Shown here: piece by piece, positions 24,351 through 33,302 of the stretch
How the letters are laid out: each line of letters opens with the position of its first letter
Position numbering within the stretch: position 1 is the stretch's first letter
Origin: Clostridia bacterium
GTDB lineage: Bacteria > Bacillota > Clostridia > Oscillospirales > CAG-272
DNA length: 50,763 nucleotides
NCBI GenBank assembly: GCA_017463405.1
Contig: JAFTPJ010000150.1
Span: 1-50,763, forward strand
Direction of reading: 5' to 3'
The notes under the pieces: generated by a model
Told to the model about the DNA's origin: nothing
Seen by the model: the letters and a program-made list of their open reading frames with translations, nothing else
Databases searched by the model: none
Translations under genes and position numbers: made by a program

Positions 24351-25982
24351 TTATTTCCCAATTCGCTCCATGACGCCGTTTTTCTTGCCGAAATAGTCGT
24401 GGAGCGTTTTGTATTCTTGATAGAGCGGTTGATATGCCGCCACATTTTCCGCAATGGGGTGATACACCTTGACGGGGGGCTTGGACATTTTTTCTGCCGC
24501 CGTTTGAATGTCGGGGTAGATTCCCGCTGCGATTGATGCGTAGATGGCGCTTCCGAGTGCACCCGCCTGGGTGGTTGCCGCGATCTGAATGTCGCAGTCC
24601 AGCACGTCGGCGTAGATCTGCATCATCATTTCGTCCTTTTGCGCAATGCCGCCCGCCGCGCAAAGCGTACCGACGGTAATGCCGTGGGAAGCAAATTGCT
24701 CAACGATCCGTTTCAAGCCGAATGCCGTTGCCTCGATCAGGGCGCGGTAAATTTCCTCGGGCTTTGTGGAGAGCGTCATGCCGAGGATCATTCCCGTCAG
24801 CTTGGAGTTGACCAGTATGCTTCGGTTGCCGCTCCACCAGTCGAGTGCGACCAGTCCACTCTCACCCGGGGTGAGCTTTTGCGCCTTTTCGCGCAGCAGC
24901 TTGTGAATACTGATGCCGCGCGCATTCGCCTCCGTCGTGTAGGTGGCGGGCACGCAATTTTTGACGAACCAATCGAAAATATCGCCTACGCCGGCTTGTC
25001 CCGCCTCGTAGGTGTAAAGCGAGGGGATGACGCTGTTCTTGACGTAGCCGCAGATTCCGTCGACCTGCTTTGCCGTATCGGCGTTGAGAATCAGGCAGGA
25101 CGAGGTGCCGACAATCAGCATCACATCCCCCGCACGTGTTACGTTTAACGCGGGCATAGCGGCGTGTGCGTCGATGATCGGAATCGCCATGGGTGTGCCG
25201 ATTTTCAACCCGGTGAGCTCCGCACCGCGGGCGTTGACGGTTCCCGCAATCTGCCCGATCCCCATTACCTTTGTCGAGATTTTCGTCCCGACGATACCGT
25301 CAAGGCGTGGGTCAAGTGCAGTCATGAAATCGTTGGAGGGATACCCCGTTTGCTCGTCCCATAGCCCCTTAAAGCCCGCAAAGGTGACGCTGTGCGTTTC
25401 CTCGCCTGTCAAGAAACGGGAGAGCCAATCTGCCGCCTCGATAAAACGGTCGGCTGCACGGTATATTTCGGGGGCGTGGCGGAGGGTTTCCAGAATTTTC
25501 GGGAGCATCCATTCGCACGAAATCTTACCGCCGTAGATCGAAAGCCACGATTCGCCGCGTTTGGCGGCAAGCGCGTTGATCTCGTCTGCCTCGGGCTGTG
25601 CGGCATGGTGCTTCCACAGCTTGACGTAGGCATGCTTTTCGTTCCGATATGCTTCAAGAAAACAGAGCGGTGTGTTGCTCTTGTCCACGGGGAGGAGGGT
25701 ACAGGCGGTGAAATCCATCCCCAAGCCTGCGATTTGGTCGGGGGTGACGCCTGCCTTTTGCATCGCATCGCGGATCGTGACGCGCAAAACGTCAAGATAA
25801 TCCTGCGGATGCTGGAGCGCGTACGATGACGGGAGACGCTCACCCGAGGGGAGCTGCTCGTCCATCACGGCGTGCGGATAGGGGAGTACGGACTCTGCGA
25901 TTTCCGTACCCGTGGTCGTATCCACAACCACGCATCTGCCGGAGAGCGTTCCGTAGTCGATTCCGATTACATATGTTTTCAT
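24351..25982 (-). CDS. araB: Ribulokinase (FGGY family)
   Basis: A 543-residue sugar kinase that phosphorylates L-ribulose (and related pentuloses). IGIDYGTLSGR at the N-terminus is the ATP-phosphate loop with the Ser-Gly-Arg typical of ribulokinases. GMDFTACTLLPV follows, and CAAGGIAQKDEMMMQIYADV is the C-terminal ATP site. Length fits AraB (about 540-570) rather than shorter xylulokinase. It is the last gene of an operon with two TIM-barrel isomerase-like proteins and an oxidoreductase; no araA or araD is in view, so the operon may handle a different pentulose. It starts 18 bases after the previous gene ends. Confidence 0.9.
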   Translation of the reverse strand: MKTYVIGIDYGTLSGRCVVVDTTTGTEIAESVLPYPHAVMDEQLPSGERLPSSYALQHPQDYLDVLRVTIRDAMQKAGVTPDQIAGLGMDFTACTLLPVDKSNTPLCFLEAYRNEKHAYVKLWKHHAAQPEADEINALAAKRGESWLSIYGGKISCEWMLPKILETLRHAPEIYRAADRFIEAADWLSRFLTGEETHSVTFAGFKGLWDEQTGYPSNDFMTALDPRLDGIVGTKISTKVMGIGQIAGTVNARGAELTGLKIGTPMAIPIIDAHAAMPALNVTRAGDVMLIVGTSSCLILNADTAKQVDGICGYVKNSVIPSLYTYEAGQAGVGDIFDWFVKNCVPATYTTEANARGISIHKLLREKAQKLTPGESGLVALDWWSGNRSILVNSKLTGMILGMTLSTKPEEIYRALIEATAFGLKRIVEQFASHGITVGTLCAAGGIAQKDEMMMQIYADVLDCDIQIAATTQAGALGSAIYASIAAGIYPDIQTAAEKMSKPPVKVYHPIAENVAAYQPLYQEYKTLHDYFGKKNGVMERIGK

Positions 25983-26000
25983 GCCGGTTTCCTTTTCTGA

Positions 26001-26822
26001 TCAGATCAAGGATTCCAGCAATTTCTTTGCGGAAAGAATATCCTTTTTCTGCTGATCGCCCGAGATTTCACGCTCGATGGTGATGGTACGGTCGTAGCCC
26101 AACTCCTTGAGACGTGCTACCAAAGCGGGGAAGTTGACCTTGCCCTCGCCCATCGGTGTTTCCATGCCGAGATCGTGACCGTTGGTGGGGTAATTGCCGT
26201 CCTTGCCGTGAACGTCGCGGACGTACTGCCCGATGGTATCCAGCGCGTCGATGGGGTTTGCCTTGCCGTAAAGAATGAGGTTTGCGGGATCAAGATTGAT
26301 GCCGAGGTTGTCCAGCCCGATATCCTCGATCACGCGGCGCAGGGTGACGGGAGTTTCCTGTCCCGTTTCAAACAGAAAATACTGCCCGTTGGCTTTGCAA
26401 TGCTCGGCAACCTCTCGCAACGCGCAGATCACGCCGCGATAGTTCTCCGCGCAAGGATTCTCCGGCAAAAAGCCTGCGTGTGTTGCGAGCTGATCCACTC
26501 CCAGCGTTTTCGCAAAATCCGAGCCTGCCTTCAATTCCAGAATGCGCTGAAAGCGCGCGTATTCGGGAACGATGCCGAGCGTTGCGGGACCGTCGTAGAA
26601 GTTCCACACGCCCTTTCCCGTCCAGCCTGCCCAGAAGGTGGATACAGACACGCCGTAAGCCGCCATCGCCGCCTTGATTTTTTCGGCGTAGGCATCCGTA
26701 TAGCATGTGGGATCCCAGCAGGAGATCTGGCAGGACGCAAAGCCCATGTCACGTACCTCTTTGATTTTTTGTGCAATGTCGGATTGCTGATTCAGATTTA
26801 CAAGAACGCCAAGCTTTATCAT
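26001..26822 (-). CDS. Sugar phosphate isomerase/epimerase (xylose isomerase-like TIM barrel)
   Basis: A 273-residue AP-endonuclease-2/xylose-isomerase-like TIM barrel. Metal-binding acidic residues fit the FLFETGQE, LGINLDPANLIL, YVRDVHGKDG and TITIEREI strands. Members act on ketoses, inosose or related sugars with a divalent metal. It is the third of four genes in a sugar operon, 15 bases after the oxidoreductase gene. The start at 26822 gives the normal MIKLGVLVNL first strand. Specific substrate unknown. Confidence 0.87.
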   Translation of the reverse strand: MIKLGVLVNLNQQSDIAQKIKEVRDMGFASCQISCWDPTCYTDAYAEKIKAAMAAYGVSVSTFWAGWTGKGVWNFYDGPATLGIVPEYARFQRILELKAGSDFAKTLGVDQLATHAGFLPENPCAENYRGVICALREVAEHCKANGQYFLFETGQETPVTLRRVIEDIGLDNLGINLDPANLILYGKANPIDALDTIGQYVRDVHGKDGNYPTNGHDLGMETPMGEGKVNFPALVARLKELGYDRTITIEREISGDQQKKDILSAKKLLESLI

Positions 26823-26837
26823 AATGAATACTCCTTT

Positions 26838-27866
26838 TTAATTTTCTTTTGGAACGTATGCGATTTTTTCACCGCCGCATGCGGCGCTTTGCTTCATATG
26901 CTCGATGATGTGTACGGTATCCCGCGCGCTTTCGGGGGGATTGATGGTATTGGGGGCATCGGACAGAAGGACGTTGACAAAATAGTCGATTTCCGCGCGC
27001 ACGTAGTCGTCCTGCGGAAGTGCGGCAACGTACGCATCGCCTCCGTCGGGGTAAACGGTAACGGCGCCGTCGTGCAGAATCAGATTGGCATGCTCGAATC
27101 TCGCCTTATATCCCGCCGAAAAGCCGGTATTTGGCATATCGTGCCAGGAGCCATCAGCGGTGACGGTAATATTGTCGAAAAACAGGCGTGTGTTTTGCGT
27201 CTGCCAATAGGGCGGACAGTTACATTCCAGCGTACTGACCGCCAAGGGCTTTCCGAACAGAAAATGCGCGATGTCGACGTCATGAATGTGTGTGTCCAGA
27301 ATACAGCCCCCGCTTTTTTCCGCCATATGGAGCCAGTTTCCGTTGCTCCAATGCGGACTTTCGCTGGCGCGATGCATGTGAAGATCGAGAATGTTACCGA
27401 AGGGCTTCTCGTCAATGCATTTCTTCAAATACAGATACGGCACGCTGAAGCGCAGGCATTGACCGATCAGAAGCTGACAACCGCTCTCGTGCGACGCGCG
27501 GACCATTTCCTCGCAATCGGCAAAGCAGAGCGCCATCGGCTTTTCGCACAGCACGTGCTTACCCGCCCGCAAAAGCTTAACCGAAAAGTCCTTGTGCAGG
27601 TGTGTCGGAAGGCAGATGTCCGCCATGTCAAACGCCTCGCGGACAAGCATATCGTCTACGCTTGTATAGGTGTGAATATCGTCGGTAAGTATCACCGTTT
27701 GAGATGAGTTATTGATTGTGATCTGCCTGGAAAACTGCTCGATGTTGGCGTCGCAGACAGCGACCAATCGAATGGGAGCACCCTCTCGTATCAGCTTTGT
27801 ATAAGCGGCAAAATGCGAGCGGGCAATTCCGCCGAAGCCGATGAGTGCGATTTTAAGATGCTTCAT
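26838..27866 (-). CDS. Gfo/Idh/MocA-family oxidoreductase
   Basis: A 342-residue NAD(P)-dependent sugar oxidoreductase. IALIGFGGIARSH is the nucleotide-binding loop, HVLCEKPMAL carries the conserved EKP lysine, and GCILDTHIHDVDIAHFL supplies the catalytic Asp/His pair (D-x-x-x-H). The ATG at 27866 is chosen because AGGAGAGG is 8 bases upstream; a GTG 3 codons earlier overlaps that site. It is second in the operon with two TIM-barrel proteins and ribulokinase, consistent with stepwise oxidation and isomerisation of a sugar. It is not a close copy of the one at 13187, which lacks the EKP lysine. Confidence 0.9.
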   Translation of the reverse strand: MKHLKIALIGFGGIARSHFAAYTKLIREGAPIRLVAVCDANIEQFSRQITINNSSQTVILTDDIHTYTSVDDMLVREAFDMADICLPTHLHKDFSVKLLRAGKHVLCEKPMALCFADCEEMVRASHESGCQLLIGQCLRFSVPYLYLKKCIDEKPFGNILDLHMHRASESPHWSNGNWLHMAEKSGGCILDTHIHDVDIAHFLFGKPLAVSTLECNCPPYWQTQNTRLFFDNITVTADGSWHDMPNTGFSAGYKARFEHANLILHDGAVTVYPDGGDAYVAALPQDDYVRAEIDYFVNVLLSDAPNTINPPESARDTVHIIEHMKQSAACGGEKIAYVPKEN

Positions 27867-27881
27867 TTCGTCCACCTCTCC

Positions 27882-28742
27882 TTATTGGAACGTTTCATTC
27901 AACAATTGCATTCCGATCGCGGTTCCGAGCGCATAATCCGCCTCGTGATTGTTTTCAAAGGCGAACGCGCCACCGTAGCCGACGCGCTTGAGCTCGGCAA
28001 AACAGGCATCCAGATCGATGCAGCCCTGTCCGATGATCGTCTCCTTCGTCCATTTTCCCGCACGCGTGGGACTCCAACCCTTGCCAATGCCGCGCACGTC
28101 GGTCAGCACGTAATCCTTGACGTGCACGTGCTTCATCTCATGCGCGTACACGCGGAAAAATTCTGCAGGGGATTCGTCCACGAACACTGTGTTTCCGACG
28201 TCACCGCACACGCCGACAAAGGGACATTCCGCCTTGACGGCATTGTAGAATTTACCAAAGCCCGCGACGCCGTTGAAATAGGGGCCTTGATCCTCATAGA
28301 TGCAGGTGACGCCCAGCGAATGCGCATATTTTGCCACGCGGATGGCGGCGGGGACGATGTATTTCAGCGCCTTTTCCGCTGTCAAAAGGTGCTCGACGTT
28401 CATCGTCAGCGTGTGGTGCAGATAAGGACAGCCCAGTGCCGCCGCGCGCTCTGCGTATTGCATCAGCTTTTTTTCAGCCGCCGTGACGGTATCGACCGTC
28501 ATTCCGTCCTCGTAAAGTCCGACGGCGATCGAATAGCAGGCAACCGACAGTCCGCGCAAGTCCAGCACCGCGCGCATCCGTTTTGCTTCCTCTATGCTTG
28601 TGACGCGCTCCTGCCAGCCGTTGCCGATGAATTCAAAAAACTCGACAGATGAAAATCCGAATGCACGTGCCGCGTCGGCTACATTTTCAATTCCCTCATT
28701 CAGCAGAACGTTTGAAAATTTTGCATACATTGTAAAGTTCAT
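27882..28742 (-). CDS. Sugar phosphate isomerase/epimerase (TIM barrel)
   Basis: A 286-residue xylose-isomerase-like TIM barrel, first gene of the operon. Metal ligands are likely in CIYEDQGPYF, GVCGDVGNTVF, HVHVKDYV and AFAFENNHE. CCGGAGGAT precedes the ATG. A second, divergent relative is encoded at 26001, so the pathway may use two successive epimerase or isomerase steps. Transcription starts from a - strand promoter at 28773-28801, divergent from the large GH fusion gene. Confidence 0.87.
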   Translation of the reverse strand: MNFTMYAKFSNVLLNEGIENVADAARAFGFSSVEFFEFIGNGWQERVTSIEEAKRMRAVLDLRGLSVACYSIAVGLYEDGMTVDTVTAAEKKLMQYAERAAALGCPYLHHTLTMNVEHLLTAEKALKYIVPAAIRVAKYAHSLGVTCIYEDQGPYFNGVAGFGKFYNAVKAECPFVGVCGDVGNTVFVDESPAEFFRVYAHEMKHVHVKDYVLTDVRGIGKGWSPTRAGKWTKETIIGQGCIDLDACFAELKRVGYGGAFAFENNHEADYALGTAIGMQLLNETFQ

Positions 28743-28772
28743 AAATAATCCTCCGGATCATTGAATGAAAAC

Positions 28773-28801
28773 AGTATACCATATTTGTGCAAAAAACGCA
28801 A
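28773..28801 (-). promoter_or_regulatory. Promoter of the sugar operon 24351-28742
   Basis: On the - strand, TTGCGT (28796-28801) and TATACT (28773-28778) are 17 bases apart, about 30 bases before the first start codon. Part of the 321-base divergent region 28743-29063. Confidence 0.55.
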
Positions 28802-28959
28802 GTGAAGCAAATGCATAAAAAGAGTAAAAAAATCCACAGTAAATTTTTGAATTGTATTTGAAGGCACTGTTCAGTGTTGCCTATATTATAACATATCCGA
28901 GCATCGAATAGGGCATTTTTTCAAAATTTAAAAAAATCTACCAAAAGTCGATAAAAAAT

Positions 28960-29031
28960 TGGAGCTCCAGTATTGCTTTTTGTCTGCCGATATGGTAAAA
29001 TAAAACCGCAATATATCGTTATTCGATATAT
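28960..29031 (+). promoter_or_regulatory. Promoter and palindromic operators of the GH106-like/GH125 gene
   Basis: TTGCTT (28973-28978) and TAAAAT (28996-29001) form a promoter with a 17-base spacer. TGGAGCTCCA (28960-28969) is a perfect palindrome just upstream. ATATATCG and CGATATAT (29011-29018 and 29024-29031) form a perfect inverted repeat at about +4 to +24. Both sites are well placed for a repressor or activator; no LacI- or GntR-type gene is next to them, so the regulator is unknown. Confidence 0.6.
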
Positions 29032-29063
29032 AGATAAAAGAGGAAAACTATAATGGAGGGCGT

Positions 29064-32000
29064 ATGAATACCAATCCGTCTGTTGAAAAATTAAACGCCG
29101 CGTTTGCGGGGGATCTGACCGACTATCGCTCCATTCCGTTCTGGAGCTGGAACAATACCTTGGACGAGGGAGAGCTTGTCCGCCAAATCGAGGACATGAA
29201 GGAGGCGGGCATGGGCGGCTTTATCATGCACGCCCGCATCGGTCTGAAGGATGAATATTTGGGGGAAAAGTGGTTCTCCTGCATCGACGCGTGCCTCAAA
29301 AAGGCGCGTGAGCTCGGTATGAACGCGTGGGTCTACGACGAAAACGGCTGGCCCAGCGGCTTTGTCGGCGGCAAGCTTTTGGAGAAAAAGGAATTTTTAG
29401 CACAGTATCTGACGTACGAGATAAAATCCGCATTCGATCCCGAGGCGTTTGCATGCTACGAAAAGGCGGGGAATACGTACGTGCGTCTGCACGGTGCCAA
29501 GGACGGTGTTGGGGAGTATCATTGCGTCTACCGTCACTACAGCCCCGCGAATACCGACATCCTCAATCCCGACGTGGTCAGCGCGTTCATTGAGGAGACG
29601 CACGAAAAATATTACCGGAGATTTCCCGAAAGCTTCGGACGTGAGCTGGTCGGCTTTTTCACCGACGAGCCGCAGTACTACCGTTGGGCAACGCCGTTCA
29701 GCCCGTATGCCGCCAAAGCGTATGAGGAGGAGTTCGGCGGCGATATTCTGGATTCTCTGATCCATCTGTTCCACCGAAAGGCTTGCGGAAACACCTTCCG
29801 CGTGCGCTACTATACGGTGATGAACCGCCTTTACGTGGAGAATTTTTACAAGCGTCTGTACGATTGGTGCGAGGCGCACAATTGCAAGCTGACGGGACAC
29901 AGTCTCGAGGAGGCGGGAGTCCGCGCGCAGATGGCGGGCGGCGCGGGGGTCATGCCGACCTATGAGTACGAGCATATTCCCGGCATCGACTGTCTCGGAA
30001 AAGGCTGTGACCGTACGCTGATGCCGATTCAAGTCGGAAGCGTGGCAAATCAACTCGGCATCCACCAGGTGCTCACCGAGACCTTTGCCTGCTGTGGGCA
30101 TGATACTACCCCCATGGAGCTCAAAAATATAGGTGAGTTCCAGTATTTCCACGGCGTCAATCTGATGTGCCAGCATCTGTTTCCGTATTCTCTTGCGGCA
30201 CAGGGCAAGAGCGATTATCCGCCCGTGTTCTCGCGCCGGAACAACTGGTGGGAGCAGTTCAAAATTTTTAACGAGTATTTTACGAGACTCGGCTACATCA
30301 TTGCCAACACCGAGGAGGTGGTCGATCTTCTTCTCATCCATCCGTTGCGCTCGATGTACGCGGATTATACCTACGGGCAGGGCTGGGAGGACATGGAAAA
30401 GAAGTTCAACGAGCTGATCTGTCACACCTTCCGCAACAACGGCATTCGCTTCCACCTGGCAGACGAGCGCATTCTTGCGCGTCACGGAAGCACCGACGGA
30501 AAAGGTCTGACCGTCGGAAAATGCCACTATACCACCGTTGTCGTGCCCAATATGCACAACATTTCCGCATCTACGCTGAAGCTGTTGGAGCAATACACGG
30601 GAAAGCTTCTGATTCTTGGGAATCTGACGCTGGTGGACGGCGTGGAGACCGACGTGAAGCTGACCTCCAACATCACGATGGACGATCTGATCGCCGACGC
30701 AGAGATTGATTTCCGTTGCGAGGCGGGAATGCTCGATCTGACTTCCCGCCGCGGTGAGCTCGGCGATTACATCTTTATCAACAACCTCTCGCAAACCGAG
30801 AGCGGACGCTTTACGGCGAAGAATATCGCGGCGAATTACCGTGCGCTGGATCTGGAGACGATGAAGCTGCGCTTTATCAACGATACGATGACGGTGGGAG
30901 CGCGAGAGAGCCTGATTCTCGTGCGCGACGATTGCGAGAAGAAGCCTGCGATCATCTATTACGAGGAGCCGATCGCGCCCCGCTTCCACGTGGAGTCGAT
31001 CAGCGAGAACTATCTGGTACGCGATTACGGATGCATTAGCTACGACGGTGTCACTTTTGGCGAATATCTGCCGCTGCAACGCATTTTCGAGGATCTTTTG
31101 CGCGCGGATTACAAGGGCAGACTTTGGGTGAAGCAGACCTTCACGGTCAAGGACAAAATGCCGCTGACTTTGATGATGGAGAAGGGGGATTACCCCTCGG
31201 TCACGCTCAACGGAAAGGCTTTGTCGCTTGTTCATAGTACGTTCGATATTCAGTACGTCGAGGCGGACATTACCGATGCGGTGACGGTCGGGGAGAACGT
31301 GTTTGTCTACGAGGTCAATTACCGACAGCACGACGGCGTCAGCTTCGCGCTCTTTGATCCGAATGCAACCGAGAGTCTGCGCAACTGCCTCTATTACGAT
31401 ACCCATATTGAAAATATCTTTATCCAGGGCGATTTTGTCCTCAACGATGCACATGAAATTTGCACAAGAACGACGCTTCCCAACGTATTCCAACCGCTTT
31501 GCGAACAAGGCTATCCCTTCTTCAAGGGCACGCTGACCATCAAGGGCTTTTACAGCTACGACGGACACGGCGCACGCGCAATCGATCTGCGCGGTCATTT
31601 CCTGACGGCGGAGGTCACGGTAAACGGTAAGCGTACCGATTTGGTGCTGGATAGCAAAAAGGATATCACCGAGCTTTTGGTGATCGGTAAAAATGAGGTT
31701 GAGATCGTTCTGCGCTCCAGCCTGCGAAACCTGTACGGTCCGTTCCATCGAGAGACGGATCAGGATTGGGTGAACCCCGTCAGCTTCACCTTCCGCGGGA
31801 AGTGGAACGGTGGCATGGCGGCAGGGTATACCCACGAATACAGATGCGTGCCGTTCGGTCTTGACGACATGGTAATGCTTTGCGAGGATCATCTCATCCG
31901 TGTACCGAACAAGTACAATCTGGTTTATGCCGAGACACAGCCGAAGGCAATGTGCGACCGTGTCGCCGCGTATAAGGAAAAGCTGAAGGATCATCCGAAG

Positions 32001-33209
32001 CTGGCACAGCTGTACGAAAACGGCTATCTCTACTCGATCCGCACGGTCATGGATAAGTGCGAGGACGGTACATTCTACGGCTTTGGCGGTGACATTCACG
32101 GCATGTGGCTGCGTGATTCCTCGACACAGGTCACGCATTACGTTCCGCTTGCAAAGGACGAGGAGGTCGCGTCGATCATTGAGGGCGTTCTGCGCCGTCA
32201 GATGATGTACATCAAGATAGACCCGTACGCAAACTCCTTCAACCGTGCCGCAAACGGTAACGGTCATATCGACGACATGCCGTTGCAGAACGAGTGGGTG
32301 TTCGAGCGCAAGTACGAGATCGACTCACTCTGCTATCCGATGCGTCTTTTGTATCTGTATTGGAAGAAATCGGGCAGAGAGGCGCTCATCAAGGAAAAGC
32401 TGGAGGAGACCGCGCGCATCATCGTGGATCTGTGGCGCGTGGAGCAGTACCACATGGAGAAATCTCCTTACCGCTTCATCCGTCAGCATCCGCCCGTACC
32501 GTGGGATACCATCCCGAACAACGGCATGGGCAACCCCGTGGCATATACGGGCATGACGTGGTGCGCGTTCCGTCCGAGTGACGACGGCTGTACCTATGGC
32601 TACCTAACCGCCTCCGAGATGTTCGCGGTCGTGGTGCTGGGGTACATGGCGGAGATGCTGGAGACTGTGTGCGGCAACAAGGCACTTGCAAAGGAGTGTC
32701 TTGACCTGCGCGCGGAGATCGATGAGGGCATCAAGAAATACTGTATCATCGAGCATGAGACGTACGGCAAGATCTACGCCTGCGAGACAGACGGCATGGG
32801 ACATTACTCTATGATCGATGACGCGAACGTTCCGAGCCTCATCTCCATTCCGTACATCGGCTACGCGCCTGCGGACGACGAGATCTATCAGAACACGCGC
32901 CGCTTCCTGCTCAGCAAGGAGAACCCGTTCTACTTTGTCGGAAAATACGCAAAGGGCATCGGCTCGCGTCATACGCCCGACAATTACGTCTGGCCGCTGT
33001 CGCTGGTGATGCAGGGACTCACGAGCATCGATCCCGAGGAGAAGCTGGAGCTGCTCCACATGATCGCGGGCACCGATGCGGGAACGGGATATCTGCACGA
33101 GGGCGTTGACGTGGACCATCCCGAAAACTACACGCGCGACTGGTTCCCGTGGCCCAATTCGCTTTATGCGGAGTTTATTGAAAAGTGCGTCGAAGAGGGC
33201 ATCATTTAA
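29064..33209 (+). CDS. Glycoside hydrolase fusion: GH106-like N-terminus and GH125 alpha-mannosidase C-terminus
   Basis: A 1381-residue protein joining two glycosidases. Residues about 1-900 resemble GH106-type enzymes: IPFWSWNNTLDEGELVRQI, GGFIMHARIGL, AWVYDENGWPSG, FFTDEPQ (Glu202) and LTETFACCGHD (Glu339), then beta-sandwich domains with WVKQTFTVKDKMPLTL. Residues about 955-1381 are a complete GH125 exo-alpha-1,6-mannosidase: DIHGMWLRDSSTQ at about 1010, YIKIDPYANSFN, FRPSDDGCTYGY (Asp1173/1174, acid region) and YLHEGVD (base Glu1346). No signal peptide is seen, so it probably acts inside the cell on imported oligosaccharides. The two halves would remove different sugars from one glycan. 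It is followed by anSME and sulfatase genes. The specificity of the N-terminal half is unproven. Starts at ATG 29064 with GGAGG upstream. Confidence 0.87.
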   Translation: MNTNPSVEKLNAAFAGDLTDYRSIPFWSWNNTLDEGELVRQIEDMKEAGMGGFIMHARIGLKDEYLGEKWFSCIDACLKKARELGMNAWVYDENGWPSGFVGGKLLEKKEFLAQYLTYEIKSAFDPEAFACYEKAGNTYVRLHGAKDGVGEYHCVYRHYSPANTDILNPDVVSAFIEETHEKYYRRFPESFGRELVGFFTDEPQYYRWATPFSPYAAKAYEEEFGGDILDSLIHLFHRKACGNTFRVRYYTVMNRLYVENFYKRLYDWCEAHNCKLTGHSLEEAGVRAQMAGGAGVMPTYEYEHIPGIDCLGKGCDRTLMPIQVGSVANQLGIHQVLTETFACCGHDTTPMELKNIGEFQYFHGVNLMCQHLFPYSLAAQGKSDYPPVFSRRNNWWEQFKIFNEYFTRLGYIIANTEEVVDLLLIHPLRSMYADYTYGQGWEDMEKKFNELICHTFRNNGIRFHLADERILARHGSTDGKGLTVGKCHYTTVVVPNMHNISASTLKLLEQYTGKLLILGNLTLVDGVETDVKLTSNITMDDLIADAEIDFRCEAGMLDLTSRRGELGDYIFINNLSQTESGRFTAKNIAANYRALDLETMKLRFINDTMTVGARESLILVRDDCEKKPAIIYYEEPIAPRFHVESISENYLVRDYGCISYDGVTFGEYLPLQRIFEDLLRADYKGRLWVKQTFTVKDKMPLTLMMEKGDYPSVTLNGKALSLVHSTFDIQYVEADITDAVTVGENVFVYEVNYRQHDGVSFALFDPNATESLRNCLYYDTHIENIFIQGDFVLNDAHEICTRTTLPNVFQPLCEQGYPFFKGTLTIKGFYSYDGHGARAIDLRGHFLTAEVTVNGKRTDLVLDSKKDITELLVIGKNEVEIVLRSSLRNLYGPFHRETDQDWVNPVSFTFRGKWNGGMAAGYTHEYRCVPFGLDDMVMLCEDHLIRVPNKYNLVYAETQPKAMCDRVAAYKEKLKDHPKLAQLYENGYLYSIRTVMDKCEDGTFYGFGGDIHGMWLRDSSTQVTHYVPLAKDEEVASIIEGVLRRQMMYIKIDPYANSFNRAANGNGHIDDMPLQNEWVFERKYEIDSLCYPMRLLYLYWKKSGREALIKEKLEETARIIVDLWRVEQYHMEKSPYRFIRQHPPVPWDTIPNNGMGNPVAYTGMTWCAFRPSDDGCTYGYLTASEMFAVVVLGYMAEMLETVCGNKALAKECLDLRAEIDEGIKKYCIIEHETYGKIYACETDGMGHYSMIDDANVPSLISIPYIGYAPADDEIYQNTRRFLLSKENPFYFVGKYAKGIGSRHTPDNYVWPLSLVMQGLTSIDPEEKLELLHMIAGTDAGTGYLHEGVDVDHPENYTRDWFPWPNSLYAEFIEKCVEEGII

Positions 33210-33302
33210 AAACAGCTCCGACGGATGCAGACTGTTATCTTTTATACAAAAGAAAACCGAAAACGTATGGATTTTCAATCAAGGTGATGTTATAATATAC
33301 GC

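Noticed and set aside
29397-32267. Open frame of 956 codons on the minus strand inside the GH fusion gene
   Set aside because: It is the mirror of a GC-rich, codon-biased coding strand; the + strand encodes recognisable glycosidase domains throughout, and the antisense product has no motif and no ribosome site.
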